Shown: positions 1 to 8,470 of the stretch, one piece after another
Layout: every line of letters begins with the position of its first letter
Position numbering within the stretch: position 1 is the stretch's first letter
Source: Amycolatopsis anabasis
GTDB lineage: Bacteria > Actinomycetota > Actinomycetes > Mycobacteriales > Pseudonocardiaceae
DNA: 64,000 nucleotides
Direction: 5' to 3'
Assembly (NCBI RefSeq): GCF_009765355.1
Contig: NZ_VTHK01000003.1
Location: 124,001-188,000 of the forward strand
The notes under the pieces: generated by a model
Told to the model about the DNA's origin: nothing
The model's input: only the letters and a program-made list of their open reading frames with translations
Database searches by the model: none
Program-made: the position numbers and the translations under genes

Positions 1-49
1 CCTGGTCAAAACGGGGCGGCGCCGTTCGGACGCCTAGCGACTCGCCGGG

Positions 50-841
50 CTACCTCACGATCCCGGTGACCGTGAGCGCCAGCCCGGCCACGAACGCCAC
101 GAGCACGCCCGCCGCGAGGAACTGGTGCCGCCGGGTGCGATCCCGGCGCAGTTCGTCCTCGGTGCGCCCGGAGATGATGAAGTGGCCCTTCTCCTCGGGC
201 TTGCCGATCACCAGCGGGCCGATCTTGTCGTGCACCTCGCCGAGGATGTACAACGGACGGCCGGGGCGGATCACCCATTCTTTGTAGTGGAAGCCGATCG
301 TGCTGTCGCGCCCGCCGGCGAGGAAGTTCGGCAGCTTGATGCCGAACAGATCGACCGCTTCGCCACCGCCCCGGTGCGGTTCGAACCGGTGGACGGTCTG
401 CTCGACGGCCTCGGGCTGGGTGCCGTTCGGGTCGACGCCGATCGTGCGGCCCTCGTCGTCCAGGATCGCGTACCCCTCGAACGAGGTGTGCTCGGCGACC
501 TTCTCCTTGCGCTTGGAGTAGTGCCGCTTGCCGTCCCGGTACTCCACGTGCTCGTACTCGCGGTCGATCCGGTAGCGGTACCAGACGCAGTCGATCTTGC
601 TGATCTCCGCGGTGATCACGCCCTCCGGCCGCGGATGCGCGTGGCCGACCACCTCGGCGATCTTGCGGAACCCGCCCCGCGCGCCGAGTTCGTCGGAGAT
701 CCCGCGCAGCCGTTCGAGTTCGGGAATCGACAGCGTCTCGGTGCCGATCATCGCGTGCAGTTCGCTCTTCGTGTGCCGCATGTAGAAGAACCCCGCCACC
801 GCGGCCAGGATCAGCAGCACCCCGAAGATGATGAGCCCCAC
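50..841 (-). CDS. GIDE-domain membrane protein (E3 ubiquitin ligase-like family)
   Basis: The 263-residue product begins with a hydrophobic segment (about residues 2-20) and ends with another (about 240-262), so both ends are probably in the membrane with a soluble middle part between them. The middle part has the pattern of the GIDE domain: a CVWYRYRI stretch, a conserved EWVIRPG segment and a LYILGEV segment. In eukaryotes this domain sits in mitochondrial MULAN-type ligases. Bacterial copies lack the RING finger and their function is unknown; no RING cysteines are visible here. The ATG start gives an N-terminus that is already the membrane anchor. The gene lies 22 nt downstream of the guaA stop on the same strand. 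Domain assignment is by recalled pattern. Confidence 0.75.
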   Translation of the reverse strand: MGLIIFGVLLILAAVAGFFYMRHTKSELHAMIGTETLSIPELERLRGISDELGARGGFRKIAEVVGHAHPRPEGVITAEISKIDCVWYRYRIDREYEHVEYRDGKRHYSKRKEKVAEHTSFEGYAILDDEGRTIGVDPNGTQPEAVEQTVHRFEPHRGGGEAVDLFGIKLPNFLAGGRDSTIGFHYKEWVIRPGRPLYILGEVHDKIGPLVIGKPEEKGHFIISGRTEDELRRDRTRRHQFLAAGVLVAFVAGLALTVTGIVR

Positions 842-863
842 CGTGCGCCCCCCAGGTCGTCCG

Positions 864-2429
864 TCACTCCCACTCGATCGTGCCCGGCGGCTTGCTGGTC
901 ACGTCCAGCACGACCCGGTTGATCTCGGCGACCTCGTTGGTGATGCGGGTCGAGATCCGCTCGAGGGTGTCGTAGGGCAGCCGGGTCCAGTCCGCCGTCA
1001 TGGCATCCTCGCTGGAGACCGGGCGCAGCACAACCGGATGCCCGTAAGTGCGCCCGTCGCCCTGCACCCCGACGCTGCGGACGTCGGCGAGCAGCACCAC
1101 CGGGCACTGCCAGATGTCGCGGTCCAGCCCGGCCCCGGTCAACTCCTCGCGCGCGATGGCGTCGGCCGCGCGCAGCGTCTCCAGCCGGTCCTGGGTCACC
1201 TCGCCGATGATCCGGATGCCCAGGCCCGGGCCGGGGAACGGCTGGCGGTGCACGATCGTCTCCGGCAGGCCCAGTTCCAGCCCGACCCGGCGCACCTCGT
1301 CCTTGAACAGCAGGCGCAGCGGTTCGACCAGCTCGAACTGGAGGTCCTCGGGCAGCCCGCCGACGTTGTGGTGGCTCTTGATGTTCGAGGTGCCCGCGCC
1401 GCCGCCGGACTCGACGACGTCCGGGTAGAGCGTGCCCTGCACCAGGAAACCGAAGTCGCCCTCGGCCTTGAGGTCCCGCTCGGCCTGTTCGAAGACCCGG
1501 ATGAACTCGCGGCCGATGATCTTGCGCTTCTGCTCCGGATCGGTGACCCCGGCCAGCGCGCCGAGGAAGCGCTCGCGCGCGTCCACGGTGACCAGGTTGA
1601 CCCCGGTGGCGGCGACGAAGTCACGTTCGACCTGGGTCCGCTCGCCCGCGCGCAGCAGCCCGTGGTCGACGAAGACGCAGGTGAGCCGCTCGCCGATGGC
1701 GCGTTGCACGAGCGCGGCGGCGACCGCCGAGTCGACCCCGCCGGACAGCGCGCAGATCGCGCTCCCGTCGCCGATCTGCGCGCGCACCCTGGCGACCTGA
1801 TCGTCCACAATGGACGCCGTGGTCCACTGCGGGCGGATCCCGGCGATGTCGTGCAGGAACCGGCGCAGCACCTCCTGGCCGTGCGGCGAATGCCCGACCT
1901 CGGGGTGGTACTGCACCCCGGCGACGCGCAGGCCGGGGTTCTCGAACCCGGCGATCGGCGCGCCCTCGGAGGTCGCGGTGACGGTGGCCCCCTCGGGGGC
2001 CTTGGTGACGCTGTCGCCGTGGCTCATCCAGGCCGGGTGGCGGCCGGGCAGTTCGTGGTGCAGCACGCCGCCGTCGCCGGTGATCTTCACCTCGGTGCGG
2101 CCGTACTCGCGGGCCCCGGTGGCCTCGACGGCGCCGCCGAGCGCGCGGGCCAGCAGCTGGAAGCCGTAGCAGATGCCGAACACCGGCACCCCGGCCTTGA
2201 CCAGTTCGGGGTCCATGCTCGGCGCGCCCGGTTCGTAGACGCTGGACGGCCCGCCGGAGAGGATGATCGCCGACGGTTCGCGGGCCAGGATCTCCTCGGT
2301 GCTCGCGGTGTGCGGGACGACCTCGGAGTACACCTGGGCCTCGCGCACGCGGCGCGCGATCAGCTGCGCGTACTGCGCGCCGAAGTCCACGACGAGAACG
2401 GGACCGGCCGTGGAAGCGGCGTCGGGCAC
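864..2429 (-). CDS. guaA: GMP synthase (glutamine-hydrolysing)
   Basis: Converts XMP to GMP using ATP and glutamine, the last step of guanine nucleotide synthesis in the cytosol. The 521-residue protein has an N-terminal class I glutamine amidotransferase domain, with the nucleophile Cys in [11 protein letters not shown] and the His/Glu pair in YHPEVGHSP. An ATP-pyrophosphatase domain follows, with the P-loop SGGVDS, and the C-terminal dimerisation domain ends in the typical [11 protein letters not shown] chose the GTG at 2429 because an AGGAGG Shine-Dalgarno lies six bases upstream and family proteins start here; the longer open frame has no such site. It is consistent with guaB2/guaB3 nearby, although these are separated by about 8 kb of accessory genes. 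Confidence 0.97.
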   Translation of the reverse strand: MPDAASTAGPVLVVDFGAQYAQLIARRVREAQVYSEVVPHTASTEEILAREPSAIILSGGPSSVYEPGAPSMDPELVKAGVPVFGICYGFQLLARALGGAVEATGAREYGRTEVKITGDGGVLHHELPGRHPAWMSHGDSVTKAPEGATVTATSEGAPIAGFENPGLRVAGVQYHPEVGHSPHGQEVLRRFLHDIAGIRPQWTTASIVDDQVARVRAQIGDGSAICALSGGVDSAVAAALVQRAIGERLTCVFVDHGLLRAGERTQVERDFVAATGVNLVTVDARERFLGALAGVTDPEQKRKIIGREFIRVFEQAERDLKAEGDFGFLVQGTLYPDVVESGGGAGTSNIKSHHNVGGLPEDLQFELVEPLRLLFKDEVRRVGLELGLPETIVHRQPFPGPGLGIRIIGEVTQDRLETLRAADAIAREELTGAGLDRDIWQCPVVLLADVRSVGVQGDGRTYGHPVVLRPVSSEDAMTADWTRLPYDTLERISTRITNEVAEINRVVLDVTSKPPGTIEWE

Positions 2430-2498
2430 GAGGAACCTCCTGCGGGTGGGCGCTGTGTCCCTATCGTCCCAGGTGACCCGCGCCACCCCGCGCCCTCC

Positions 2499-2520
2499 CT
2501 CTCGTTTGGCGGGCCGACCG
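2499..2520. repeat. Degenerate copy of the dispersed palindromic repeat
   Basis: One arm of the repeat is nearly intact (CTCGTTTGGC against CTCGTTTAGC) followed by GG. The other arm has decayed to about half identity. It lies in the divergent gap between guaA and the dehydrogenase gene. It is probably a worn copy of the repeat described elsewhere in this window, but chance is possible. Confidence 0.4.
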
Positions 2521-2632
2521 GGGACGGGTGGCCGCACGGGGTGAGGCGGGCCACGTCGTATGCGCGTGGCGACATGCGTGCGTGCTTTGCTGCATCCAAT
2601 GGGGGACGTGGTTCTACGACGAAAGGAGCACC

Positions 2633-3667
2633 ATGCGCGCGACCGTCATCTACGGGGCCGGGGACGTCCGGATCGAGCAGGTCCCGGACCCGAAGGTGGC
2701 CGACCCGACCGACGCCGTGGTGCGCGTGCTCCGATCGTGCATCTGCGGCAGCGATCTCTGGCCGTACGGGGGCATGAAACCCAGTGAGCGCGGGCGCCGC
2801 ATCGGGCACGAGTTCCTCGGCGTAGTCGAGGACACCGGCGCCGACGTGCACGGCCTGAAGACCGGGGACGTCGTCGTCGCGCCGTTCGTGTGGGCGGACA
2901 ACACCTGCGACTTCTGCCGCGAGGGCCTGCACACCTCGTGCCGCCACGGCGGCGGCTGGGGCGCGCGCGGCGTGGACGGCGGCCAGGGCGAAGCGGTCCG
3001 CGTGCCGCAGGCCGACGGCACGCTGGTCAAGCTCCCGGTCGGCGAGGACGCCGCCCTGCTGCCCTCGCTGCTCACCCTGTCCGACGTGTTCCCCACCGGC
3101 CACCACGCCGCCGTCCGCGCTCGCGTCTCCCCGCGCACCGCGGTCACCGTGATCGGCGACGGCGCGGTCGGCCTGTGCGCGGTGCTGGCCGCGAAACGGC
3201 TCGGCGCCGAGCGGATCCTGCTGATGGGCCGCCACACCGGGCGCACCGACCTCGGGCGTGAGTTCGGCGCCACCGACGTGGTCGCCGAACGCGGCGAGGA
3301 GGGCATCGCGAAGGTCCGCGAGCTCACCGGCGGGGACGGCACGCACGCCGTGCTGGAATGCGTCGGCACCAAGCAGGCGCTGGAGACCGGGCTCGGCGTG
3401 GTGCGCGCGGGCGGCACGGTCAGCCGGGTCGGCGTCCCGCAGTACGACGAGGGCCCGGTCGGGCCGGACATGTTCATGCGCAACATCACCGTCACCGGCG
3501 GGGTCGCCCCGGCGCGGCACTACATCGAGGAACTGCTGCCGGACGTCCTCGAGGGCCGCGTCGAACCGGGCCGGGTCTTCGACCGGACCGTGGACATCGA
3601 CGGGATCCCCGGCGGCTACCAGGAGATGGCCGACCGCAAGGCGCTCAAGGTGCTGGTCAAGCCGTAG
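2633..3667 (+). CDS. Zinc-dependent medium-chain alcohol dehydrogenase
   Basis: A 344-residue MDR-superfamily NAD(P)-dependent alcohol dehydrogenase. The catalytic zinc region is visible as CICGSD and GHEF near the N-terminus. A structural-zinc lobe is visible as [12 protein letters not shown], but with only three of the usual four cysteines. The Rossmann loop VIGDGAVG lies in the second half. The ATG at 2633 is preceded by GAAAGGAG. The substrate cannot be read from sequence. The next gene encodes an aldehyde dehydrogenase 31 nt downstream, so an alcohol-to-aldehyde-to-acid pathway is a reasonable inference. Confidence 0.85.
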   Translation: MRATVIYGAGDVRIEQVPDPKVADPTDAVVRVLRSCICGSDLWPYGGMKPSERGRRIGHEFLGVVEDTGADVHGLKTGDVVVAPFVWADNTCDFCREGLHTSCRHGGGWGARGVDGGQGEAVRVPQADGTLVKLPVGEDAALLPSLLTLSDVFPTGHHAAVRARVSPRTAVTVIGDGAVGLCAVLAAKRLGAERILLMGRHTGRTDLGREFGATDVVAERGEEGIAKVRELTGGDGTHAVLECVGTKQALETGLGVVRAGGTVSRVGVPQYDEGPVGPDMFMRNITVTGGVAPARHYIEELLPDVLEGRVEPGRVFDRTVDIDGIPGGYQEMADRKALKVLVKP

Positions 3668-3685
3668 CGATTTGCCCCGCTGGCC

Positions 3686-3691
3686 TACCGT
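3686..3691 (+). promoter_or_regulatory. Putative -10 element for a leaderless aldehyde dehydrogenase mRNA
   Basis: TACCGT ends exactly seven bases before the ATG at 3699, so a transcript would start at or within a base of the start codon. This is the standard geometry of actinobacterial leaderless genes, and no Shine-Dalgarno is present. No good -35 is visible, so the gene may also be read from the upstream dehydrogenase. Confidence 0.45.
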
Positions 3692-3698
3692 TGTGGCC

Positions 3699-5144
3699 AT
3701 GGACATGATCACTCCGGAACCCCGGCCCGCCTGGATCGCCGGGCAGCCCGAACAGGGCGAGAGCACGCTCGTCGTGCGCCACCCCTACGACGGCAGCGAG
3801 GTCGCCACCGTCGCGGTGCCCGGCGCCGGGCAGGTGGAGCGGGCGGTGGACGCCGCGGTCGCGGTGGCGCCCGCGCTGCGGCGGCTCCCGGCCCACCGGC
3901 GGGCCGCGGCGCTGGACCACGTTTCGCGGGCGATCGCCGCGCGGGCCGAGGAGATCGCCGAGGTGATCACCGCGGAGAACGGCAAACCGCTGAAGTGGGC
4001 CGAGGCCGAGGTCCGGCGCGCGGTGTCGGTGTTCCGGATCGCCGCCGAGGAGGCCCGCCGGTTCGACGGCGATCTGCAGCGGCTGGACACCGATCCGGCC
4101 GGGGAGGGCCGCCTGGCGATCACCCGCCGGGCGCCGCGCGGCCCGGTGCTCGGCATCGCGCCGTTCAACTTCCCGCTGAACCTGGTGGCGCACAAGGTCG
4201 CACCCGCGCTCGCGGTCGGCGCGCCGATCATCGTCAAACCGGCCCCGCGCACCCCGCTGGCCGCGCTGATCCTGGGCGAGATCCTCGCCGAGACCGACCT
4301 GCCCGAGGGTTCGTTCTCGGTGTTGCCGCTGGGCAACGCGGAAACCTCGGCGCTGGTGACCGACCCCCGGCTGCCGGTGGTGTCGTTCACCGGGTCCGGC
4401 CCGGTCGGCTGGTCGCTGGCGGACGCGGCGCCGCGCAAGCACGTGGTGCTGGAACTGGGCGGGAACGCGGCGGCCGTGGTGCTCGCCGACTGGCCGGACA
4501 TCCCCGGGGCCGCCCGGCGGATCGCGACCTTCGGCAACTACCAGGCGGGCCAGTCCTGCATCGCGGTGCAGCGGGTGCTCGTCGAACGCTCGGTCGCGGA
4601 CGAGTTCGTCCCGGCCCTGACCGAGGCGGTGCGCGCGCAGCGGACCGGTGACCCGTACGACACCGAGGTCGACGTCGGCCCGGTGGTCGACGAGGCCGCC
4701 GCGGAACGGATCGTCGCCTGGATCGGCGAAGCCGTCGACGCGGGCGCCCGGATCCTCACCGGGGGTTCCCGCGAAGGCGCCACGGTGGAACCGACCCTGC
4801 TGGCGGACGTCCCGGTCACCACGAAGGCCTGGGCCGAGGAGATCTTCGGCCCCGTGCTCGCGGTGTCCGTTGTGGACGATGCCGGGGCCGCGTTCGCCGC
4901 GGTGAACGATTCGGCCTACGGCCTGCAGGCCGGGGTCTTCACCCGGGACGTCTCGCTCGCCTTCCGCGCCTCGGCCGAACTCGAGGTCGGCGGCGTGATC
5001 ATCGGGGACGTGCCGTCCTACCGGGCCGACCAGATGCCCTACGGCGGCGTGAAGGGCTCCGGCGTGGGCCGCGAAGGCGTGCTCGCCGCGATGCACGACC
5101 TCACCGAAGAACGCGTCACCGTCTTCACCGGTCTGGACCTCTAA
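3699..5144 (+). CDS. Aldehyde dehydrogenase family protein
   Basis: A 481-residue NAD(P)-dependent aldehyde dehydrogenase oxidising an aldehyde to the carboxylic acid in the cytosol. The conserved PFNFPLN loop, the SFTGS nucleotide-binding turn, the general-base Glu in LELGGN and the nucleophilic Cys in AGQSC are all present, as is the EIFGPVL motif near the C-terminus. The length is normal for the family (about 480-500). It directly follows a zinc alcohol dehydrogenase and probably takes its product. The substrate is unknown; the overall pattern is closest to succinate-semialdehyde or generic aldehyde dehydrogenases. Its 3' end overlaps the convergent tetR-type gene by 4 nt. Confidence 0.9.
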   Translation: MDMITPEPRPAWIAGQPEQGESTLVVRHPYDGSEVATVAVPGAGQVERAVDAAVAVAPALRRLPAHRRAAALDHVSRAIAARAEEIAEVITAENGKPLKWAEAEVRRAVSVFRIAAEEARRFDGDLQRLDTDPAGEGRLAITRRAPRGPVLGIAPFNFPLNLVAHKVAPALAVGAPIIVKPAPRTPLAALILGEILAETDLPEGSFSVLPLGNAETSALVTDPRLPVVSFTGSGPVGWSLADAAPRKHVVLELGGNAAAVVLADWPDIPGAARRIATFGNYQAGQSCIAVQRVLVERSVADEFVPALTEAVRAQRTGDPYDTEVDVGPVVDEAAAERIVAWIGEAVDAGARILTGGSREGATVEPTLLADVPVTTKAWAEEIFGPVLAVSVVDDAGAAFAAVNDSAYGLQAGVFTRDVSLAFRASAELEVGGVIIGDVPSYRADQMPYGGVKGSGVGREGVLAAMHDLTEERVTVFTGLDL

Positions 5145-5755
5145 CCCAGCCCAGCGAGGAGTGCTTCGAGGGCCAGTTCGAAGCGCTCCTCGTGCCGGGG
5201 CCCGGTGCGCAGGGCCTCGGCGAGGATCGGGAATTCGGCGAGGTGGCCGGTACTGTCCACATCGGACTCCTCGTGTCCCGGGGTGCGGCCCGCTTCGGCG
5301 AGCGTGTGGCCCAGCACGAACGTCATCACGGCGTTGAACGTGTCCAGCGCCCGCGGCGGGTCGAATCCGGCGGCGCACAACACGCCCAGGGCGGTTTCGA
5401 CGCGGGCGGTCGCCTCCCGGCCGCGCACCGGGCGGGTGGCCATGAGCGGCAGCAGCGCCGGATGCTCCAGCATGCGCGTGCGCAGGCCGCGGGCGAGTCC
5501 GCCGAGCCAGGTCCGCCAGCCGTCCCCCGGCTCGGGCACGGCCACCGGTTCGACCACCCGGTCGACCAGTGCATCGAGCAAGGCGTCCTTGTTCGGCACG
5601 TAGTGGTAGAGGGTCATCGCCTCCACGTCCAGCGCGGCGCCGAGTTTGCGCATGGACAGCGCCGCGATGCCGTGCTCGTCGACGAAGTCCAGCGCCGCGT
5701 CGAGCACCCGCTCGCGGGTGAGCCCGGCGCGCGGCCGGGCCCGGCGATCGGCCAC
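5141..5755 (-). CDS. TetR/AcrR-family transcriptional regulator
   Basis: The 204-residue protein has an N-terminal helix-turn-helix of the TetR type (LTRERVLDAAL through LYHYVPNKDALLDAL, residues 12-60) and a C-terminal ligand/dimerisation domain of the TetR_C kind. The start is GTG at 5755. It is divergent from the SnoaL-like gene, and the 81-nt gap between them holds two perfect operator palindromes, so autoregulation and repression of the neighbour are likely. The ligand is unknown. Confidence 0.88.
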   Translation of the reverse strand: MADRRARPRAGLTRERVLDAALDFVDEHGIAALSMRKLGAALDVEAMTLYHYVPNKDALLDALVDRVVEPVAVPEPGDGWRTWLGGLARGLRTRMLEHPALLPLMATRPVRGREATARVETALGVLCAAGFDPPRALDTFNAVMTFVLGHTLAEAGRTPGHEESDVDSTGHLAEFPILAEALRTGPRHEERFELALEALLAGLG

Positions 5756-5774
5756 GCACGCCTCCCTTGACTTT

Positions 5775-5825
5775 TCTTACAGCGTAAGAGCAGGATAGCG
5801 ACCAAGCTACTCTTACGTCGTAAGA
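5775..5825. promoter_or_regulatory. Twin TetR operator palindromes
   Basis: Two copies of TCTTAC-N3-GTAAGA, at 5775-5789 and 5811-5825, are 36 bp apart centre to centre in the gap between the divergent tetR-type and SnoaL-like genes. Both copies have perfect six-base arms. TTGACT at 5767 with AGGATA at 5792 could be the promoter of the rightward gene, which would place one operator inside the promoter. The regulator is most simply the adjacent TetR protein. Confidence 0.75.
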
Positions 5826-5836
5826 AACGAGGGAAC

Positions 5837-6289
5837 ATGTCCGAACGGGACAAGGCGGTAGTCCGCCGCTTCATCGAGGAGTTCGTCAACGCCCACGACC
5901 TGACCGGCCTGGGCGAGGTGGTCGCCGAGGACGTCACCGAATCCGGCCCGGTCGTCGTCGACGCGCCCTCCGGCGGCCTGGACGCCTTCCGCCGGGGCTG
6001 GCAGATGATGCTCGACTCGTTCCCCGACATCCACGTCACCGTCGACGATCTGGTCGCCGAACCCGGCAAGGTGGCCGCCCGGATCTCGCTGAGCGCCACC
6101 AACACCGGCTACTACCGCCGCGGCGCGGCCACCGGGAAGCACGCCGAGTGGCGCGGTTTCGTGCTGGCCCGCCTGCGCGACGGGAAGATCGCCCACGTCG
6201 ACGCGATGACCGACCGGTTCGGCATGCTGCGACAGCTCGGCATCATCGGCGACGACGACGAACTGGCCGCGCCGCGGCGGGCGGGATGA
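5837..6289 (+). CDS. SnoaL-like / ester cyclase (NTF2-fold) protein
   Basis: A 150-residue single-domain protein of the SnoaL-like family: a helical start (RDKAVVRRFIEEFVNAHD), the conserved block FRRGWQMMLDSFPDIHVTVDDLV, and a C-terminal strand pattern ending in HVDAMTDRFGMLRQLG. Members bind or isomerise small hydrophobic molecules, and many have no known reaction. The ATG follows GAGGGA. It is under the control region shared with the divergent TetR-type gene, so it may respond to the compound sensed by that regulator. Confidence 0.8.
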   Translation: MSERDKAVVRRFIEEFVNAHDLTGLGEVVAEDVTESGPVVVDAPSGGLDAFRRGWQMMLDSFPDIHVTVDDLVAEPGKVAARISLSATNTGYYRRGAATGKHAEWRGFVLARLRDGKIAHVDAMTDRFGMLRQLGIIGDDDELAAPRRAG

Positions 6290-6295
6290 GCACGC

Positions 6296-7399
6296 TCAGC
6301 CGTCGAGCGCGATCGCGTTCTTGGCGCGTTCGATCGATTCCTCGTTCGCCCGCTCGCCGGGGTTCTCGGTGGCCAGGGCCTGGTTGAGTTCGACGAACGG
6401 GCGCAGGCGGTCCTGGTAGCGGGCGAACGCGGCCTGGTGATCGTCGGTCCGGCCGAGTTCGTCCGCCAGCACGTAGGCGCCCACCAGCGCGAGGCTGGTG
6501 CCCTGGCCGGACAACGCCGAGGCGCAGTAGCCCGCGTCGCCCACCAGGGCCACCCGGCCCTTCCACCACTGTCGCAGGTGGATCTGGGCCATCGAGTCGA
6601 AGTAGAAGTCCGGCGCCTGGTCCAGGTACTTGAGCAGCCTCGGCACCTCCCACCGCATGCCGCCGAGCCGCTCGGCGAGCAGCGCCTTCTGCGCTTCGAG
6701 ATCCCGGTGGTCGTAGTCGAAGCGGTCGGCCTCGAAGCCGAGCGTGACGCGGATTTCGCGGTTGCCGCGCACCGGGTAGATGCCGCCGCCACCGGCGTCA
6801 CCCCGGAACCACACCTGCCAGTTGTCCAGGTTCAGGAAGTTCTCCGCGCTGAAGATCGCCAGGTAGGTGCCGAGGTGGCGGGCGAACTCCCGCTCCGGCC
6901 CGAACACCAGCTCGCGCACCCCCGAATGCTGCCCGTCCGCGCCGACCACCAGATCGAACGTGCGCGGCTCGCCGTGCTCGAAGCTGACCCGCACCCCGTC
7001 CACGCCGTCCTCGAGATCGGTGATGGAATCGCCGAACACGTAGTCGACCTCGCGGGTGCGCTCCAGCAGCAGCCGGGTCAGGTCCTCCCGCAGCAGCTCG
7101 AGGTCGTCGCTGTCCAGTCGCCCGGCCGACGCGGTCATCTCCGCGGAACGCCAGACCTCGTTGCCCTCACCGTCGAGCATCGTCATCCCGCGCATCCGGG
7201 TGCGCACCCGCCGTGCCTGGTCCAGCAGGCCCATCCGGTCGACGACGTCCAGGGCGGCCCCGCGGATGTCGACCGCCTGCCCACCGAGGCGCGGCGCGGG
7301 CGCCCGCTCGACCACGGTCGGCGCGAAGCCGTTGCGGCGCAGCCAGTAGGCCAGGGCGGGACCGGCGATGCTCGCGCCCGAGATGAGCACTGTCTTCAT
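6296..7399 (-). CDS. FAD-dependent aromatic-type monooxygenase (TetX/PHBH-like)
   Basis: A 367-residue flavoprotein monooxygenase. The N-terminal FAD-binding fold is visible as ISGASIAGPALAYWLRRNG, with the ERAPAPR acidic strand end after it. The second FAD motif appears as ALVGDAGYCASALSGQGTSLALVGAY near residue 280. The usual reaction is NAD(P)H-dependent hydroxylation of an aromatic or polyketide-like substrate. The ATG at 7399 is preferred over one four codons earlier because GGAGG lies seven bases upstream of it. It is divergent from a GntR-TetR fusion regulator, which probably controls it. A drug-modifying role is possible but not shown. Confidence 0.87.
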   Translation of the reverse strand: MKTVLISGASIAGPALAYWLRRNGFAPTVVERAPAPRLGGQAVDIRGAALDVVDRMGLLDQARRVRTRMRGMTMLDGEGNEVWRSAEMTASAGRLDSDDLELLREDLTRLLLERTREVDYVFGDSITDLEDGVDGVRVSFEHGEPRTFDLVVGADGQHSGVRELVFGPEREFARHLGTYLAIFSAENFLNLDNWQVWFRGDAGGGGIYPVRGNREIRVTLGFEADRFDYDHRDLEAQKALLAERLGGMRWEVPRLLKYLDQAPDFYFDSMAQIHLRQWWKGRVALVGDAGYCASALSGQGTSLALVGAYVLADELGRTDDHQAAFARYQDRLRPFVELNQALATENPGERANEESIERAKNAIALDG

Positions 7400-7469
7400 G
7401 GAAGCCTCCATATACGGTGTACGCGCTGACCGTAGGCCGCTCCCGAATACCGCTACAACTTGCTTGTAA

Positions 7470-7525
7470 TAGGACAGATCCCCTCTCGTGCACCACCTTC
7501 GCTGCTAGCATCTGTCCTAGTACAG
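7470..7525. promoter_or_regulatory. Operator candidates for the GntR-TetR fusion regulator
   Basis: A 10-bp inverted repeat, TAGGACAGAT at 7470-7479 and ATCTGTCCTA at 7510-7519, flanks a 30-bp spacer just upstream of the regulator gene. The right copy also forms the palindrome CTGT-N6-ACAG at 7512-7525, containing the GT-N6-AC pattern often recognised by GntR proteins. The regulator may bind here to control itself and the divergent monooxygenase. Confidence 0.55.
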
Positions 7526-7540
7526 AAAGGAAGGGTGGCG

Positions 7541-8470
7541 ATGGTCACAGCGCTCGATCCGCCCTACCGCCGGATCGTCACCGAGATCCGGCGGCGCATC
7601 GCCGACGGCGAACTGGCCCCCGGCGACCGGGTGCCGTCGACCCGGCAGCTCGCGAAGGAGTTCGAAGTCGCGCTCGCCACCGCCACCAAGGCCCTGGCCA
7701 CCCTGCGCCAGGACGGGGTCGTGCGCGCCCGGCCCCGCGTCGGCACCGTCGTGGCCGCGCCCACCGCCGCACCGGTCCGGCGCCGCCCCGCGCCCGGCCC
7801 GGAACACGAGCTGACCCGCGAACGGATCGTGCGCGCCGCCGTCGAAATCGCCGACGCCGAAGGGCTGGCCGCGCTGTCGATGCGGGGCGTCGCGGCCCGG
7901 CTCGGGGTCGCCGCCATGTCGCCCTACCGGTACGTCAGCGGCAAGGACGAACTCGTCCTGCTGATGGCCGACACCGCGTACGGCGAACTCTCCTACCCCG
8001 CCGACGCCCCGCCCGGCTGGCGCGCCCGGCTGGAGATCGGCGCCCGCACCCTGTGGGGGCTGCACCGGCGGCATCCGTGGCTGGCTCAGGTCAGCTCCCT
8101 CACCCGCCCGCTGCCCACCCCGAACCTGATGGTGCACGCCGAATGGGCCCTGGCCGCCCTGGACGGTCACGACCTCGACGTGACCGTCCAGTTCAACCTG
8201 CACGTGCTGCTCTACAGCTACGTGCAGGGCCTCGCGGTCCACCTCGAGCGGGCGGCCCACGACGAGGCCGTCACCGGCCTCTCCGAGGAGCAGTGGATGG
8301 ACCTGCAGGCTCCCGCGCTCGCCACGCTCGCGACCTCCGGCCGGTACCCGACCTTCACCAGGATCACCGGCGAGTTCCTGCGCCAGGGCTACGACCTGCA
8401 CCTCGACGAGCTGTTCGAGTTCGGCCTCACCCCGCTGCTCGACGGGATCGCCAGGATCATCGAACGCTAG
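7541..8470 (+). CDS. GntR-TetR fusion transcriptional regulator
   Basis: The 309-residue protein carries two DNA-binding domains in tandem. Residues about 1-72 are a GntR winged helix (PPYRRIVTEIRRRIADGEL, PSTRQLAKEFEVALATATKALATL, GTVVA). Residues about 90-140 are a TetR helix-turn-helix (RERIVRAAVEIADAEGLAALSMRGVA, SPYRYVSGKDEL), followed by a TetR-type C-terminal domain. The ATG at 7541 is preferred over GTG at 7535 because of the spacing to AGAAAGGAAG. The divergent monooxygenase gene is the likely target. Such fusions are known in actinobacteria, but how the two domains share DNA contacts is unclear. Its 3' end overlaps the convergent GMC oxidase gene by 14 nt. Confidence 0.88.
   Translation: MVTALDPPYRRIVTEIRRRIADGELAPGDRVPSTRQLAKEFEVALATATKALATLRQDGVVRARPRVGTVVAAPTAAPVRRRPAPGPEHELTRERIVRAAVEIADAEGLAALSMRGVAARLGVAAMSPYRYVSGKDELVLLMADTAYGELSYPADAPPGWRARLEIGARTLWGLHRRHPWLAQVSSLTRPLPTPNLMVHAEWALAALDGHDLDVTVQFNLHVLLYSYVQGLAVHLERAAHDEAVTGLSEEQWMDLQAPALATLATSGRYPTFTRITGEFLRQGYDLHLDELFEFGLTPLLDGIARIIER

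Noticed and set aside
828..2777. 649-codon plus-strand open frame across guaA
   Set aside because: It is antisense to guaA and the first membrane protein, has Arg/Asp/Gly-rich composition typical of a shadow frame in GC-rich DNA, and matches no family.
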